DNA of 64,000 bases from Microbacterium sp. 2FI (GCF_005502885.1 NZ_SCMR01000005.1:1-64000); one strand, 5' to 3'; shown: positions 27,817-39,032, counted from the first letter of the stretch. The notes: generated by a model not told the origin, from the letters alone. Program-made: numbers and translations.

Positions 27817-29634
27817 TCAGACCAGCGACTCGCGCCAGGCTGCGTGCAGCCGGGCGAACTTCCCGTCGCCCCCGATGAGGTTGTCGGGAGTGTCGTCCTC
27901 GATGATCCGGCCGTGCTCCATCACCAGCACGCGGTCGGCGATCGCAACCGTCGACAGGCGGTGCGCGATGATGATCGCCGTGCGGTCCGCCAGGAGCGTC
28001 TGGAGCGCGTCCTGGATCATCCGCTCGCTCGGGATGTCGAGCGACGCCGTCGCCTCGTCGAGGATCAGCACGGCCGGGTCGGCGAGGAACGCGCGGGCGA
28101 ACGAGATCAGCTGCCGCTGACCGGCCGACACCCGGCCGCCGCGCTTGTTGACGTCGGTGCCGTAGCCGTCCGGCAGCGCCTCGATGAACGCGTCCGCTCC
28201 CACCGCGCGCGCCGCGGCCTTGATCTCGTCGAGCGTCGCGTCGGGCTTGCCGAGCGCGATGTTGTCGGCGACGGTTCCGCTGAACAGGTAGGCCTCCTGC
28301 GTGACCATGACGATCGCGCGGCGGAGATCCTTCGGGTGCAGGCGACGCAGGTCGATGCCGTCGAGCGTCACGGCGCCGTGTGTCGGGTCGTAGAACCGCG
28401 ACACGAGCTTCGCAAGCGTCGACTTGCCCGCACCCGTCGTGCCGACGAGCGCGATGGTCTGGCCGGCGGGGATGTCGAGCGTGAAGTCCGGAAGGATCAC
28501 GCGATCGTCGGAGTAGCCGAAGAGCACATCGTCGAAGCGGATGCCGCCGCGCGCGCGCCAGAGATCGACGGGCTTGGCCGGGTCGGGCACGGTCGGCTCC
28601 TCTTCGAGGACGCCCGACACTTTCTCCAGGGCAGCGGTCGCCGACTGGTACGAGTTCAGGAAGAACGCGACCTCCTGCAGCGGCGCGAAGAAGTTGCGCA
28701 CGTACAGGACGGCGGCCAGCAGCGTTCCGATCAGGAGCGTGCCGTCGACGACGCGGATGCCACCCCACAGCAGCACGAGCGCGACCGACACCGACGCGAC
28801 CGCCATGAGTCCGGGCTCGAACGTGCCGAAGAGGCGGATCGAGCGCATGTTCACGTCGCGGTAGTCCAGTGCGAGACCACCGAATTCGTCGTCGTTGCGC
28901 ACCTCCTTGCGGAACGCCTTCACAGCGCGGATGCCGGTCATCGTCTCGACGAACTTCACGATCACCTGTGCGCTGATCACGCGGGACTCGCGGTAGACGA
29001 GCTGCGAGCGCGTGTAGAACCATCGCATCAGGAGGAAGAGCGGAACGCCCGCCGCGATGAGGATGACGCCGGACTGCCAGTCGATGATCAGCAGCATGAT
29101 GAGCGTGAACGCACCGAACAGGATGCCGGAGACCAGCTCGTTGAGACCGCCGTCGAGCAGCTCGCGAATGGTGTCGAGGTCGCTCGTCTGGCGCGAGATG
29201 ATGCGGCCCGACGTGTACGACTCGTGGAACTCGAGGCTCAGCCGCTGCGTGTGCAGGAAGATGCGCTTGCGGAGGTCGAGCATCACGGCCTGCGTGAGCC
29301 GCGCGGCGACCACGACGTACCAGCCGATGAGCACGGCACCGCCGATCGCCGTCACGAGGTACACGAGCACGACGCCGATGGTCGGCAGCCAGTTCATCTG
29401 GTCGACGGCCGCGGGCAGCGCCGTGTTGAGGCCGTACGCGATCAGCGCGGGACCGGCCACCCGGAGCGCGGTCGAGACGATGAGCACGGAGGCGGCGAGC
29501 ACGAGCTGCCACCGCAGCGGCGAGACGAGCGAGCCGAGAAGCCGCAGCGACCGGCGGCGGATGGCGCGACTCTCGTCGCGCGAGTAGTCGGAGCGGTCTT
29601 CGCCGCTGGTTCCAGTGACGGTGGCGGTGCTCAC
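27817..29634 (-). CDS. ABC exporter half-transporter, canonical ATPase site subunit
   Basis: 605 residues: six-helix type-1 exporter membrane domain (~45-340) then nucleotide-binding domain. Walker [11 protein letters not shown]-loop [12 protein letters not shown], Walker [13 protein letters not shown] with the catalytic Glu, switch His in [10 protein letters not shown]. The signature reads VSAGQRQ in place of LSGGQ. It overlaps the preceding gene by 4 nt and pairs with it as a heterodimer. In such exporters (TM287/288, BmrCD) one of the two ATP sites is degenerate. Multidrug or lipid export is likely; the substrate is unknown. Confidence 0.92.
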   Translation of the reverse strand: MSTATVTGTSGEDRSDYSRDESRAIRRRSLRLLGSLVSPLRWQLVLAASVLIVSTALRVAGPALIAYGLNTALPAAVDQMNWLPTIGVVLVYLVTAIGGAVLIGWYVVVAARLTQAVMLDLRKRIFLHTQRLSLEFHESYTSGRIISRQTSDLDTIRELLDGGLNELVSGILFGAFTLIMLLIIDWQSGVILIAAGVPLFLLMRWFYTRSQLVYRESRVISAQVIVKFVETMTGIRAVKAFRKEVRNDDEFGGLALDYRDVNMRSIRLFGTFEPGLMAVASVSVALVLLWGGIRVVDGTLLIGTLLAAVLYVRNFFAPLQEVAFFLNSYQSATAALEKVSGVLEEEPTVPDPAKPVDLWRARGGIRFDDVLFGYSDDRVILPDFTLDIPAGQTIALVGTTGAGKSTLAKLVSRFYDPTHGAVTLDGIDLRRLHPKDLRRAIVMVTQEAYLFSGTVADNIALGKPDATLDEIKAAARAVGADAFIEALPDGYGTDVNKRGGRVSAGQRQLISFARAFLADPAVLILDEATASLDIPSERMIQDALQTLLADRTAIIIAHRLSTVAIADRVLVMEHGRIIEDDTPDNLIGGDGKFARLHAAWRESLV

Positions 29635-31454
29635 AGGGTCACCTCCCTTTCTCGCATGCGGGTTTGCTCGTCCTCGAGGCTCGAGATCACGTGGCGGTAG
29701 TGCTCGCTCTCGCGGAGCAGATCCGAGTGGCGGCCGACCGCGGTGATGCGTCCCGCCTCCAGCAGCGCGACGCGGTCTGCGAGCATGACCGTCGAGGGGC
29801 GGTGCGCCACGACGAGCGCGGTGGTCGCGTGCAGCACCTCGCGCAGCGCGTCTTCGACGAGGGCCTCGGTCTCGACGTCGAGCGCCGAGAGCGGGTCGTC
29901 GAGCACGAGCACGGCGGGCCGCGCGGCGACGGCGCGCGCGAGCGCGAGACGCTGACGCTGGCCGCCCGAGAGACTCATGCCCTCTTCGCCGATGATCGTG
30001 TCGACGCCGTCGGGCAGGTCGTCGACGAATCCCGCCTGAGCGACGCTGAGAGCTTCTCGCAGCACCGCCTCAGCCTCAGCGCTGCCGGGCTCGAGATCCT
30101 CGCGTCCGAGCAGCACGTTGTCGCGGACGCTCTGCGAGAACAGGGTCGCGTCCTCGAATGCCATCCCGACGTGGCGGCGCAGCTCTTCGAGCGTGAGGTC
30201 GCGGACGTCGACGCCGTCGAGCGTCACGCGTCCGCCCGTCACGTCGTACAGGCGCGCGGGCAGCGTCGTGAGCGTCGTCTTGCCGCTGCCGGTGAGACCG
30301 ACGAGGGCCATCGTCTCGCCCGGCTCGAGAACGAGGTCGACACCGTTGATGAGATCGCGCTCGCGGGCCGCGGCATCCTGATAGCGGAAGTGGACGTCCT
30401 CGAAAACCAGCGCACCGCGCGGGTTCGCGATCGTGGTCGGCGTCTCGGGGTCGACGATCGGGTTGTCCTCGTCGAACACCTCGAAGATGCGGTCGGTCGC
30501 GGTGCGTGCGTCGAGCATGAACGAGAAGAGGAAGCCGATCGACTCCATCGGCCAGCGCAGCACCGTCGCCATCGCGAAGAACGCGACGAGCTCGGCGGTG
30601 TTGATCTGACCGAGCGCCGCGAGGTAGACGCCCGCGCCGAGGCACAGGGCGAACGCGATGTCGGGAAGCAGCACGAGCCAGAACCAGATCCAGCCGATCG
30701 CGCGCGCCTTGTGCAACTCGGTCTCGCGCAGGGTCTCGGCCTGACGGGTGAACTTCTGCAGCGCGTGCTTGCCGCGGCCGAAGGCCTTGAGCACACGGAT
30801 GCCGTGGACGCTCTCCTCGACCGCGGTCGCGAGGTCGCCGGCCTGGTCCTGACTCTGGCGCGCGAGGCTGCCGTAGGTCTTCTCGAAGCGGTAGCCGGCG
30901 TACCAGAGGGGCGCCGAGGTGACGAGGAAGATCGTCCCGAGCAGCCAGTGCCAGCGGAACAGCAGCACCGAGCCCACCGCGATCGTGAGCACGTTGACCA
31001 CGAGGAGAACGAGGCCGAAGGCGAGCCAGCGGCGCAGCATGCTGATGTCCTGCATCATGCGGCTGAGCAGCTGCCCCGACTGCCAGCGATCGTGGAACGA
31101 GACGGGGAGTCGCTGCAGACGGGCGTAGAAGCTCTGGCGGATCTCGTACTCGACGCGGGTCGCGGGGCCCAGCACGAACCAGCGGCGCAGCCACACCATG
31201 AGGGCCTCGGCGAGACCGAGGAAGAGGATCGAGACAGACCCCCAGGCGATCAGCGCGATGTCGCCCGAGGCGATCGGGCCGCCGACGATCTGTTCGAGGA
31301 CGAGAGGCATCGCCAGCGCCAGCAGGCTCGCGCCGAGAGCGCTCGCGGCGCCGAGGGCGAGGCGCGGCAGGACCGGCTTCGCGAAAGGCAGCAGCCTTCC
31401 GAGAGCACGCGCGGTGGAGAGTTCGGACCGTTTCGGTTCAGCTTCGGTGGTCAT
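29631..31454 (-). CDS. ABC exporter half-transporter, degenerate-site subunit
   Basis: 607 residues, membrane domain plus nucleotide-binding domain. Walker [10 protein letters not shown] and signature LSGGQRQR are canonical. The Walker B reads [11 protein letters not shown], with Asp in place of the catalytic Glu; the switch His is kept (VVAHRPSTV). The degenerate Walker B here and the degenerate signature of the partner fall in the same composite ATP site, which is the known pattern of asymmetric heterodimers. The start codon follows AAGG and lies 142 bp after a short leader ORF. Confidence 0.92.
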   Translation of the reverse strand: MTTEAEPKRSELSTARALGRLLPFAKPVLPRLALGAASALGASLLALAMPLVLEQIVGGPIASGDIALIAWGSVSILFLGLAEALMVWLRRWFVLGPATRVEYEIRQSFYARLQRLPVSFHDRWQSGQLLSRMMQDISMLRRWLAFGLVLLVVNVLTIAVGSVLLFRWHWLLGTIFLVTSAPLWYAGYRFEKTYGSLARQSQDQAGDLATAVEESVHGIRVLKAFGRGKHALQKFTRQAETLRETELHKARAIGWIWFWLVLLPDIAFALCLGAGVYLAALGQINTAELVAFFAMATVLRWPMESIGFLFSFMLDARTATDRIFEVFDEDNPIVDPETPTTIANPRGALVFEDVHFRYQDAAARERDLINGVDLVLEPGETMALVGLTGSGKTTLTTLPARLYDVTGGRVTLDGVDVRDLTLEELRRHVGMAFEDATLFSQSVRDNVLLGREDLEPGSAEAEAVLREALSVAQAGFVDDLPDGVDTIIGEEGMSLSGGQRQRLALARAVAARPAVLVLDDPLSALDVETEALVEDALREVLHATTALVVAHRPSTVMLADRVALLEAGRITAVGRHSDLLRESEHYRHVISSLEDEQTRMREREVTL

Positions 31455-31595
31455 GATCCTTGTGGGGAGGGTGGTGCGAATGCCCTGGTTGGGGCGCGGA
31501 GCGCGCTGGGCGCGGCGGAGGTCCTGCGAGAAGGAACGCTCCGGAGTGCGGCGATATGCCGAGACCGGCGGAAGCCGGAAGACGTCGTGGAGCGA

Positions 31596-31691
31596 TTACC
31601 CCTGAATGCGAGGGCGCGGGTGTCCTGCACCGCGCGACCCGGCGGCACGGAGGACGAAGACGGTCTTCGCGACGATGGCGGCCTGATACAT
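31596..31691 (-). CDS. Possible 31-residue leader peptide of the ABC exporter operon
   Basis: A short ORF with a strong ribosome site (AGGAGG, 5 nt before the ATG at 31691) reads MYQAAIVAKTVFVLRAAG and ends 12 codons later. No longer gene fits this stretch. The 140 nt between its stop and the exporter ATG can form GC-rich hairpins, e.g. CCGGC-TTCC-GCCGG, and CGCTCC with a distant GGAGCG. This is the layout of a translated leader controlling an efflux pump by ribosome stalling. It may equally be a small independent protein or chance. Confidence 0.45.
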   Translation of the reverse strand: MYQAAIVAKTVFVLRAAGSRGAGHPRPRIQG

Positions 31692-31718
31692 GGCATCCTC
31701 CTGGATCTGCGTGGACGG

Positions 31719-31770
31719 GGGCTGTGCGCGAGCGCGACAGCCCTCCAGCCTATACCTGAGATTTCGCTGA
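31719..31770 (-). promoter_or_regulatory. Promoter and 5'-UTR hairpin of the leader/ABC exporter operon
   Basis: On the minus strand TTGCAT is followed after 18 nt by TAGGCT (a plausible -35/-10), then by the hairpin GGGCTGTCGCG-ct-CGCGCACAGCCC (plus-strand 31719-31743), then the leader ORF. The 344-bp stretch 31455-31798 otherwise contains no gene. Confidence 0.45.
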
Positions 31771-31798
31771 ATGCAACAACCGCTTTCCCACGCGGGAA

Positions 31799-32299
31799 TC
31801 AGACCAGGGTGCGTCCGGCCTCGCGGTCGAGCAGGCGGCGCTTGACGTCGAGTCCCCACGCGAAGCCGCCCAGCGCTCCCCCGGTGCGCAGCACGCGATG
31901 GCACGGCACGAAGAGGGCCGGCGCGTTGCGCGCGCAGATGGATGCCGCGGCCCGCACGGCCGTCGGGGAACCGAGCACTGCGGCGAACTCGGCGTAGGTG
32001 AGCGGATGCCCCGGATCGATCCCGCGCAGCGCGCTCCACCCCGCCAGCTGCATCGCGGTGCCCTGCTGTGCGACGGCGACGGTGTCGATGGCGGCGAGGT
32101 CGCCGTCGTAGTACGCGTGAACGGCGGCCGCGGCATCCGTCTCGCCTTCGCGCACGGCGTCGGGGCGCGCCCGCAGCCGGGCGAGGATCGCGTCGGGGTC
32201 CGCGGTCCATCCGGAGGCGAGCACCCGCCCGCGCTCGTCGGCGAGGATCGTGAACGCCCCGTCGGCGGTGTCGAGGGTCTGGATGGTGGCGGTGGTCAT
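31799..32299 (-). CDS. ogt: Methylated-DNA--[protein]-cysteine S-methyltransferase
   Basis: 166 residues. The acceptor motif is [20 protein letters not shown] (Cys about residue 130), with the upstream helix-turn-helix-like [26 protein letters not shown]. It removes alkyl groups from O6-alkylguanine in a suicide reaction. The ATG overlaps the stop of the Ada-AlkA gene (ATGA), forming a two-gene alkylation-repair operon; this enzyme supplies the O6-methyltransferase activity missing from that fusion. Confidence 0.94.
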   Translation of the reverse strand: MTTATIQTLDTADGAFTILADERGRVLASGWTADPDAILARLRARPDAVREGETDAAAAVHAYYDGDLAAIDTVAVAQQGTAMQLAGWSALRGIDPGHPLTYAEFAAVLGSPTAVRAAASICARNAPALFVPCHRVLRTGGALGGFAWGLDVKRRLLDREAGRTLV

Positions 32300-33825
32300 G
32301 AGACGGTCGCTTTCGTACGGGGTGCCGGGCGGGTGGAGGGTCGCGCGACGGGGGCCGCGCGCCAGAGGTGGGCGGTGAGGTAGCTGCGCCAGGGCGCCGT
32401 GCGGATCGTCCAGGCGGCGAGCGCCTTCGGGTCGGCGGGGAGACCGGACGCGACGGCCCCCGACCGCACGGCGACATCGCCGGGCAGGAAGACATCGGGG
32501 TCGCCCAGCACCCGCATCCGCACATAGTCGGCCGTCCAGGGTCCGATCCCCGGCATCGCGAGGAGTGCGTCGCGCTGCGCAGCGCCGTCGTCGCCCGTGC
32601 TGAGTGTCAGGGTGCCGTTCGCGAGTGCCGCGGCGGCGCCCGTGATGGCGCGGGTGCGCGCCGCCGGGCCCCGCAGCACCGCGGCGCCGTGCTCGGCGAT
32701 CGCGGCCATGGTCGGGAAGAGACGCGCGTGCTCGCCGAACCCCGCGATCTCCTCGCCGAGTGCGGCGGCGAGGGTGGTCAGCGCGGTGCGCGCCGCCGCA
32801 ACCGTGATCTGCTGCCCCACCATCGCGCGGATGAGCATCTCGTGCGGATCGGCGGCACCAGGGACGCGGATGCCGGGCGTGCGCGCGACGAGCGGAGCGA
32901 GCTCGGGATGCCGCGCCAGCGCGTCGTCGATCGCGATCGGGTCGGCATCGAGGTCGAAGAGCCGCCGTGCGCGGGCGACGAGCGAGGACAGGTCCGACAA
33001 CTGCGTCAGCCGCGCCCGCAGCCGTACGCGCCCCGCGTCGTCGAGCCGCAGCTCGAACCACGCGGGGCCGCCCTCGAGGCGGAGGGTGCGGGCGAACGAA
33101 GCCGGGCCGGCGACCTCGATCCCCGCGAGCGCGCGCGCCGACATCCACGCGAACAGTCCGGTCGCGTCGAGCGGTCCGCGGTGGGGCAACACGAGGTCGA
33201 GGGCGCCCGGAACGTCGGCCGACGTCTCGACACCCCACCGCTGCGGCCGGCGTGCCCGGAGCTCGAGCGGCGGCATCCCGAAGACCTCGCGCACCGTGTC
33301 GTTGAACTGCCGGACGCTCGAGAACCCCGCAGAGTACGCGACATCGGCCGCAGACAGATCGGTGCCGACGAGCAGCATGCGCGCCGTGTGCGCACGCTGT
33401 GCGCGGGCGAGGGCAAGGGGTCCCGCGCCGAGTTCCGCCGTGAGCAGCCGCGTGAGGTGGCGGGACGAGTAGCCGAGGCGGCGGGCAAGCCCGGGCACGC
33501 CTTCGCGCTCGACGACGCCGTCGGCGATGAGCCGCATCGCTCGCCCGGCGGTGTCGCCCCGCAGGTTCCAGTGCGGCGAGCCGGGCGCGGCCTCGGGCAG
33601 GCACCGCTTGCACGCGCGGTAGCCCGCCTCGTGGGCCGCGGCGCTCGTCGGATAGAAGGTCACGTTCACGGGCTTCGGGGTGCGCGCGGGGCAGCTCGGG
33701 CGGCAGTAGATGCCGGTGGAGCGGACGGCGGTGACGAACTGTCCGTCGAACCGTGAATCGCGCGAGTCGATCGCGCGATAGCGCTCGTCGAACGTCATCG
33801 ACGGGACGGCGGCGATCGAGGACAT
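32296..33825 (-). CDS. Ada-type regulator fused to AlkA 3-methyladenine DNA glycosylase
   Basis: 509 residues in three parts. Residues ~8-80 are the Ada methylphosphotriester domain with zinc Cys41, 45, 72 and 75; Cys41 in GIYCRPSC is the methyl acceptor. Residues ~85-185 hold an AraC-type DNA-binding domain ([25 protein letters not shown]). Residues ~200-500 form an AlkA domain: TATA-like N part, then HhH-GPD with [15 protein letters not shown] and the catalytic Asp in VFLPGDVAV. The protein should sense DNA methylation, activate its operon and excise N-alkylated bases. The start is fixed by CAGGCT 6 nt before the ATG. Confidence 0.94.
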   Translation of the reverse strand: MSSIAAVPSMTFDERYRAIDSRDSRFDGQFVTAVRSTGIYCRPSCPARTPKPVNVTFYPTSAAAHEAGYRACKRCLPEAAPGSPHWNLRGDTAGRAMRLIADGVVEREGVPGLARRLGYSSRHLTRLLTAELGAGPLALARAQRAHTARMLLVGTDLSAADVAYSAGFSSVRQFNDTVREVFGMPPLELRARRPQRWGVETSADVPGALDLVLPHRGPLDATGLFAWMSARALAGIEVAGPASFARTLRLEGGPAWFELRLDDAGRVRLRARLTQLSDLSSLVARARRLFDLDADPIAIDDALARHPELAPLVARTPGIRVPGAADPHEMLIRAMVGQQITVAAARTALTTLAAALGEEIAGFGEHARLFPTMAAIAEHGAAVLRGPAARTRAITGAAAALANGTLTLSTGDDGAAQRDALLAMPGIGPWTADYVRMRVLGDPDVFLPGDVAVRSGAVASGLPADPKALAAWTIRTAPWRSYLTAHLWRAAPVARPSTRPAPRTKATVS

Positions 33826-33831
33826 GCATCC

Positions 33832-33837
33832 AGCCTG
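33832..33837 (-). promoter_or_regulatory. -10-like CAGGCT of the Ada-AlkA/ogt operon
   Basis: Minus-strand CAGGCT is followed by 6 nt and the ATG at 33825, the same leaderless spacing as elsewhere in the window. Confidence 0.35.
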
Positions 33838-33897
33838 ACACGGCGTGCGCAGCATCCCTAGCGGAAAACGGACACGGCTGTGAAGGCGGTGGGCGCC

Positions 33898-33972
33898 CTT
33901 CGTCTCGGTCGCTTCGCTCCCTCGCTCAGGGACAGGACCACCCGGTCGCTGAGCGAGCGAAGCGAGACGAAG
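33898..33972. repeat. Intergenic palindromic element
   Basis: The left arm (33898-33929) and right arm (33949-33972) share CTTCGTCTCG ... CGCTTCGCT ... CGCTCAG in inverted orientation, with short insertions in the left arm. This looks like the mobile-looking palindromic repeats seen between genes in Microbacteriaceae genomes. It lies between the divergent repair and flavoprotein genes. Confidence 0.6.
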
Positions 33973-33987
33973 CGGCAGACCTGGGGC

Positions 33988-33993
33988 TAGCGT
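33988..33993 (+). promoter_or_regulatory. -10 box TAGCGT, leaderless promoter of the disulfide oxidoreductase gene
   Basis: TAGCGT, 6 nt, then ATG at 34000. The GTG at 33997 in the same frame would lie upstream of the expected transcription start. Confidence 0.45.
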
Positions 33994-33999
33994 GAAGTG

Positions 34000-35424
34000 A
34001 TGAGCGCACGCGAGTACGACGTCATCGTGATCGGAGCAGGGGCCGTGGGCGAGAACGTGGCCGACCGGGCGACGCGGGGCGGTATGCGGACCGTCATCGT
34101 CGAGGCCGAGCTCGTCGGCGGTGAGTGCTCGTACTGGGCGTGCATGCCCTCGAAGGCGCTGCTGCGCAGCGCCGCGGCCGTGCGCGCCGCACAGGACGTC
34201 GACGGCGCCACCCAGGCGGTGACCGGTGCCGTGGACCCCGCAGGCGCCCTCCGTCGCCGCGACCGCATCGCCCACGACTGGGACGACGGGTCGCAGGTGC
34301 GCTGGCTCGACGGCGCGGGCATCGACCTCGTGCGCGGCCACGCCTCCTTCACCGGCGTCAAGCGCGTCGACGTCACCGCCTTCGACGGATCGGTCACCGA
34401 GCTGGTCGCGCGCCACGCGGTCGTGGTGACGACCGGATCGGCGGCGCTCCTCCCCGACACTCCGGGACTGCGCGAGATCGAGCCCTGGACCAGCCGCGAT
34501 GCGACAAGCGCCCGCGCGATCCCGGCGTCGCTGGCCATCATCGGCGGCGGTGTCGTCGGCGTCGAGATGGCGACCGCCTACGCCGGCCTCGGGGCGAAAG
34601 TCACCCTCATCGCGCGGTCCGGGTTGCTGGGCAACCTCGAGCCCTTCGCGGGAGAGATGGTGGGGGCATCCCTCGCCGATCGCGGCGTCACCGTCCGCAC
34701 CTCCGTCGAGGTCACCGACGCGCACCGCACCGAGCGCAACGCCGTGCTGAACCTGACCGGCGGCGGGAGGGTCGTCGCGGAGCAGGTGCTCGTCGCCGTC
34801 GGCCGCACGCCGCGCACGGGCGACCTCGGACTCGAGCGCATCGGCTTCGAGCCGGGGGCGTGGCTCGCCGTCGACGACACGATGCTCGTCCGCGGCACCG
34901 ACTGGCTGTACGCGGCCGGAGACGTCACCCACCGGGCCCTGCTCACGCACCAGGGCAAGTACCAGGCACGCGCGGCGGGCGACGTCATCGCCGCCCGCGC
35001 TAAGGGGCTCCCCGTCGACGATCGACCGTGGGGTGCGCATGTCGCCACCGCTGACCACGAGGGCGTTCCCGAGGTGACCTTCAGCGACCCCGAGGTGGCC
35101 TCGGTCGGCCTCACGGCGGCCGCCGCCGAGGCTGCGGGCCGCCGCATCCGCGTCCTCGACTACGACCTGTCGTGGGTCGCGGGCGCGACCACTCGCGCCG
35201 ACCACTACGAGGGCCGGGCACGCGCGATCGTCGACGAAGACCGCGGCGTGCTCATCGGCGCGACCTTCGTCGGCCCCGACGTCGCCGAGCTGCTCCACGC
35301 GGCCACCATCGCGATCGTCGGCGAGGTGCCGATCGCGCGTCTCTGGCACGCCGTGCCCTCGTACCCGACCCTCAGCGAGGTGTGGCTGCGCTGGCTCGAA
35401 GACTACGGCCGCCCGACGACCTGA
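34000..35424 (+). CDS. FAD-dependent pyridine nucleotide-disulfide oxidoreductase (mercuric reductase/Lpd-like)
   Basis: 474 residues. FAD loop [17 protein letters not shown]; redox-active disulfide [21 protein letters not shown](P) loop [22 protein letters not shown]; second FAD motif [23 protein letters not shown]. The C-terminal dimer motif reads [18 protein letters not shown]. In lipoamide dehydrogenase and glutathione reductase the residue before PTLSE is the catalytic His; here it is Tyr. The protein is therefore probably not a true lipoamide dehydrogenase; quinone or other small-molecule reduction is likelier. It ends 6 bp from the purH stop. Confidence 0.88.
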   Translation: MSAREYDVIVIGAGAVGENVADRATRGGMRTVIVEAELVGGECSYWACMPSKALLRSAAAVRAAQDVDGATQAVTGAVDPAGALRRRDRIAHDWDDGSQVRWLDGAGIDLVRGHASFTGVKRVDVTAFDGSVTELVARHAVVVTTGSAALLPDTPGLREIEPWTSRDATSARAIPASLAIIGGGVVGVEMATAYAGLGAKVTLIARSGLLGNLEPFAGEMVGASLADRGVTVRTSVEVTDAHRTERNAVLNLTGGGRVVAEQVLVAVGRTPRTGDLGLERIGFEPGAWLAVDDTMLVRGTDWLYAAGDVTHRALLTHQGKYQARAAGDVIAARAKGLPVDDRPWGAHVATADHEGVPEVTFSDPEVASVGLTAAAAEAAGRRIRVLDYDLSWVAGATTRADHYEGRARAIVDEDRGVLIGATFVGPDVAELLHAATIAIVGEVPIARLWHAVPSYPTLSEVWLRWLEDYGRPTT

Positions 35425-35430
35425 CCCGCG

Positions 35431-37035
35431 TCAGTGGAAGAAGTGCCGCTCGCCCGTGAAGAACATCGTCACGCCCGCGGCCTGCGCGGCGTCGATGACC
35501 TCCTGGTCGCGCACCGATCCACCCGGCTGGATGATCGCGCGGATACCGGCGTCCAAGAGCACCTGGGGTCCGTCGGCGAAGGGGAAGAAGGCATCGGATG
35601 CCGCGACCGAGCCCGCGGCGCGATCCCCCGCCCGCTCGACGGCGAGTCGGCATGAGTCGACGCGGTTGACCTGGCCCATGCCGATGCCGACCGTCGCGGA
35701 CTGCTTGGCCAGCACGATCGCGTTGGACTTGACCGCGCGGCACGCCTTCCAGGCGAAGATGAGGTTCGTCATCTCGTCGTCGGCGGGCCGCTCCCCCGAC
35801 ACGAGCTGCCAGTCCTTCGCGACCGACTCGATGTCGTCGGGGAAGCGGTCGGCATCCTGCAGGAGGAGTCCTCCCGAGACCAGGCGCACGTCCATGCGCT
35901 CCTGCTGCCAGTCGGCGGGGAGCTTCAGCACGCGCAGGTTCTTCTTCAGGCGGAAGACCTCGAGCGCTTCGGGCTCGAAGTCGGGGGCGACGATGACCTC
36001 GGTGAAGATGTCGCGCAGGTTCTCGGCCATCTTGAGGGTGACGGTGCGGTTCGCGGCGATCACGCCGCCGAACGCCGAGACAGGGTCGCACTCGTGGGCT
36101 CGGAGGTGGGCGCTGGCGATCGGGTCGAGCGCGTTGGGCGCAGACACCGCGATGCCGCACGGGTTCGCGTGCTTGATGATCGCGACGGCGGGCTTGACCA
36201 TGTCGAACGCGGCGCGCAGCGCCGCATCGGCGTCGACGTAGTTGTTGTACGACATCTCCTTGCCCTGCAGCTGCATGGCCTGGGCGATTCCGTGGCCGCC
36301 GACGCGTGAGTAGATCGCAGCGCGCTGGTGCGAGTTCTCGCCGTAGCGGAGGGTCTCAAGACGCTCGGCCTTGATCGTGAGGTGCTGCGGCAGGTCGGCG
36401 CCGCCGAGCGTCTCCTCGGCGAACCATGTCGCCACCGCGCGGTCGTACTCGCACGTGTGCGCGAAGGCGCGGGCGGCGAGATCGCGGCGCTGCGTGAGCG
36501 TCGTGCCTCCCGAGCGCACCGCGTCGATGATCGCGGGATAGGACTCGGGCGAGACGACGATCGCGACGTTGGCGAAGTTCTTCGCCGATGCGCGCACCAT
36601 CGCGGGGCCGCCGATGTCTATCTGCTCGACGACGTCATCGCCCTGAGCGCCGGAGCGCACCGTTTCTACGAAGGGGTAGAGGTTGACCACGACGAGCTCG
36701 AACGGCTGGATGCCGAGCTCGCCGAGCTGCGTCTCGTGGTCTTCGAGGCGAAGGTCGGCCAGGAGACCCGCGTGGACGCTCGGGTGGAGCGTCTTCACGC
36801 GACCGCCGAGCGACTCGGGGAACCCGGTGATCGCTGCGACGTCGGTCACGGCGAAGCCCGCATCGCGCAGGAGAGTCGCGGAGCCGCCTGTCGAGACGAT
36901 CTCGACGCCGGCTGCGGCGAGCGCGTCGGCGAGGGCGAGCAGGTCGGTCTTGTCGCTGACCGAAACCAGCGCGCGGCGGACGGGAACGACGTCGCGGTGA
37001 CGGTAGAGGGCGGGGTCGTGGCTGGGGCCGGCCAT
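35431..37035 (-). CDS. purH: Bifunctional AICAR transformylase/IMP cyclohydrolase
   Basis: 534 residues, the normal size. The N-terminal IMP cyclohydrolase (MGS-like) domain starts at [20 protein letters not shown] and includes [13 protein letters not shown]. The C-terminal transformylase domain holds the catalytic [10 protein letters not shown] segment and ends [23 protein letters not shown]. It performs the last two steps of IMP synthesis and consumes 10-formyl-THF made by FolD. Its substrate AICAR monophosphate (ZMP) is the ligand family sensed by the riboswitch before glyA-folD. It lies 31 bp after purN. Confidence 0.97.
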   Translation of the reverse strand: MAGPSHDPALYRHRDVVPVRRALVSVSDKTDLLALADALAAAGVEIVSTGGSATLLRDAGFAVTDVAAITGFPESLGGRVKTLHPSVHAGLLADLRLEDHETQLGELGIQPFELVVVNLYPFVETVRSGAQGDDVVEQIDIGGPAMVRASAKNFANVAIVVSPESYPAIIDAVRSGGTTLTQRRDLAARAFAHTCEYDRAVATWFAEETLGGADLPQHLTIKAERLETLRYGENSHQRAAIYSRVGGHGIAQAMQLQGKEMSYNNYVDADAALRAAFDMVKPAVAIIKHANPCGIAVSAPNALDPIASAHLRAHECDPVSAFGGVIAANRTVTLKMAENLRDIFTEVIVAPDFEPEALEVFRLKKNLRVLKLPADWQQERMDVRLVSGGLLLQDADRFPDDIESVAKDWQLVSGERPADDEMTNLIFAWKACRAVKSNAIVLAKQSATVGIGMGQVNRVDSCRLAVERAGDRAAGSVAASDAFFPFADGPQVLLDAGIRAIIQPGGSVRDQEVIDAAQAAGVTMFFTGERHFFH

Positions 37036-37066
37036 GGCAGGTCTCCTCGAGGATCTGGTGCGAGAG

Positions 37067-37666
37067 TCAGGGTGCGGTGGATGCGACGGCGTTGAGATCG
37101 AGATCGCCGATCGCGATGCGGCGGACGACGTCGATGAGGAGACGTCGCTCGACCGGCTTGATGCGCTCGTGCAGGCTGGCCTCGTCGTCGCCCGTCAGCA
37201 CGGGAACGCGCTCCTGCGCGAGGATCGGACCGCTGTCGACGCCGTTGTCGACGATGATGACGCTGGCACCGGTCTGCGAAGCACCCGCTGCGAGCGCGTC
37301 GCGCACGCCGTGGGCTCCCGGGAACTCGGGCAGGTATGCGGGGTGGGTGTTGATGATGCGGGGCGCCCACTCGTCGACGAGCGTGGCCGGAAGCAGCCGC
37401 ATGAGCCCGCTCAGCACGACGAGGTCGGGCTGCCACACGGCGAGCTGGGCACCGAGTTCGGCGCCCCACTCCTCACGTGTGGCGAACTGCACCCAGGGAA
37501 CGAGGAACGCAGGGATGCCGTACTCCTCGGCGTGGGCGAACCCGTCGGCCTCGCGATCGGCGCCGACGACGACGATGCGCGCGGGATAGTCCGGTTCGGC
37601 CGCCGCATCCAGCAGAGCCCGCAGATTCGACCCCGCGCCGGAGATGAGGACGGCGACCGTGAGCAC
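37067..37666 (-). CDS. purN: Phosphoribosylglycinamide formyltransferase
   Basis: 199 residues. [18 protein letters not shown] is the substrate-binding loop; the catalytic Asn-His-Asp is in [26 protein letters not shown] and VDSGPILAQ. It formylates GAR with 10-formyl-THF. The GTG lies 4 bp after the stop of the membrane protein gene, so coupling is likely. TAGACT 6 nt before the start may also act as a -10 box. Confidence 0.96.
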   Translation of the reverse strand: MLTVAVLISGAGSNLRALLDAAAEPDYPARIVVVGADREADGFAHAEEYGIPAFLVPWVQFATREEWGAELGAQLAVWQPDLVVLSGLMRLLPATLVDEWAPRIINTHPAYLPEFPGAHGVRDALAAGASQTGASVIIVDNGVDSGPILAQERVPVLTGDDEASLHERIKPVERRLLIDVVRRIAIGDLDLNAVASTAP

Positions 37667-37670
37667 GCGG

Positions 37671-39032
37671 TCAGTCTACCGGCGCGTCGGGGCCGCGCAG
37701 TCGTGGCCCGAGGTCGAGCGTCTCGGCGAGGTCGGGGTCGGGCTGCTCGACGGGGGTCGTGTCGCGGTCGTCCGCGACGGGGTCTGGCTGCTCCTGACGG
37801 CGCTCGCGGCTCTTCCCCCGCGGCGAAAGCAGCAGGATGCCGGCGCCCAGCGCCACCTCGAGCCCCACGGCGAGTGCGACCGGTCCGGGCGACGGTCCGA
37901 CCGCAGCGAGCGAGCCCGGGCCGATCGATCCCGACGCGACGAATGCGAGGAGCGCAGCGCCGGAGGCCGCGAGAACGGAGATCCCCGCGGCGATCGCGAG
38001 GCGGGCGGCGATCGGGTCTTCGGCCTCGGCGTCCGGGGCGCCGGCCGCCGGCGCGACCAGGCGCGACCGCGCGAACCAGCCCGCGAGCGCCCCGAGCGCG
38101 ACCGGCAGGAGGGCGAGCAGGAGCAGCCACGACGTGGTGGAGTCGGGCACTGCGCCCAGCAGCGGGATCCCGGGCACGACGCCGGCTTGTGTTCCGGCGG
38201 GAGAGACCGTCGTCCCGGTGCCGATCGAGAACCCGGGGCCGGCGATGAAGGACATGCCCCACACGACCGCCGTGGGCAGGTACGCGAGCTGGGCGAGGGT
38301 CAGCATCGTCGCGCCGAGCCCGTCGACGTTGCCGGCCTCGTACAGCGCCACGACCTCGCCGCCGCTGGCGAACAGGGCGACCGCGGTCAGCAGCGCACCG
38401 AGCCCGATGAGCCCCACGACTACGGTCGCTGCGCCTTGGACGGTGAGTGCCGGAGCGAGCCCCCAGCCGTGCGGCGCCGCCTCGACGCGATCGCGCACCC
38501 GGGCGATGACCCCCGACCCGGCCTCGCGCCACTCGGTGGCGATCGCGGCGACGAGCGCAGGCAGCGCGAAGACGAGGACCGGCACGAGGATCGCCTGCCA
38601 GAGCGTGACCGTCGCCGCGTCATTGCCGGAGGTGAGGGCGATCAGGGTCGCGAGGGCTGCGTAGACGGCTGCGCCGGTGGCGACGCCCCAGCCCCACGCG
38701 TCGGCCTGCGATGCGCGAACGCCCGATCGCGCCGCGAAGACCCCGGTGAACGACGCAAAGGCGAGCGGGGCGAGCGAAAGGGTGAAGGATGCGGCTGCCG
38801 GATCGATCCCGGTGGCGGCGAGATAGTCGGCGGGCAGCGTCACCGCGAGCGGCACGAGATTGCCGAACTGCCAGATCGTCGCGCTCGCGGGCCACAGCGC
38901 ACCCCAGTCGGCGTCGCCGCCGAGCCCGAACACCCACACGAGTGTCAGCGGAGCGAGGGTCGCCGCGATGCCGACGGCCACCGCGATGGCGGCGTCGACG
39001 GCGGCGAGGATGACGACGATGAGGCGATGCAT
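37671..39032 (-). CDS. DUF6350/PerM-like polytopic membrane protein
   Basis: 453 residues with about ten hydrophobic segments and a charged Pro/Asp-rich C-terminal tail (~residues 410-453). Position directly before purN-purH and downstream of sucCD matches mycobacterial Rv0955 (PerM), a membrane protein that supports cell division. Sequence resemblance is to the DUF6350 family. Function here is inferred from that synteny. A TAGGGT box lies 9 nt before the ATG on the minus strand. Confidence 0.8.
   Translation of the reverse strand: MHRLIVVILAAVDAAIAVAVGIAATLAPLTLVWVFGLGGDADWGALWPASATIWQFGNLVPLAVTLPADYLAATGIDPAAASFTLSLAPLAFASFTGVFAARSGVRASQADAWGWGVATGAAVYAALATLIALTSGNDAATVTLWQAILVPVLVFALPALVAAIATEWREAGSGVIARVRDRVEAAPHGWGLAPALTVQGAATVVVGLIGLGALLTAVALFASGGEVVALYEAGNVDGLGATMLTLAQLAYLPTAVVWGMSFIAGPGFSIGTGTTVSPAGTQAGVVPGIPLLGAVPDSTTSWLLLLALLPVALGALAGWFARSRLVAPAAGAPDAEAEDPIAARLAIAAGISVLAASGAALLAFVASGSIGPGSLAAVGPSPGPVALAVGLEVALGAGILLLSPRGKSRERRQEQPDPVADDRDTTPVEQPDPDLAETLDLGPRLRGPDAPVD

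Noticed and set aside
31451..31696. 81-codon minus-strand frame that ends at the ABC exporter start
   Set aside because: Its ATG lies directly against AGGAGG (no spacing), and the product is Ser/Arg/Pro-rich without pattern. The 31-codon frame has the better ribosome-site spacing.
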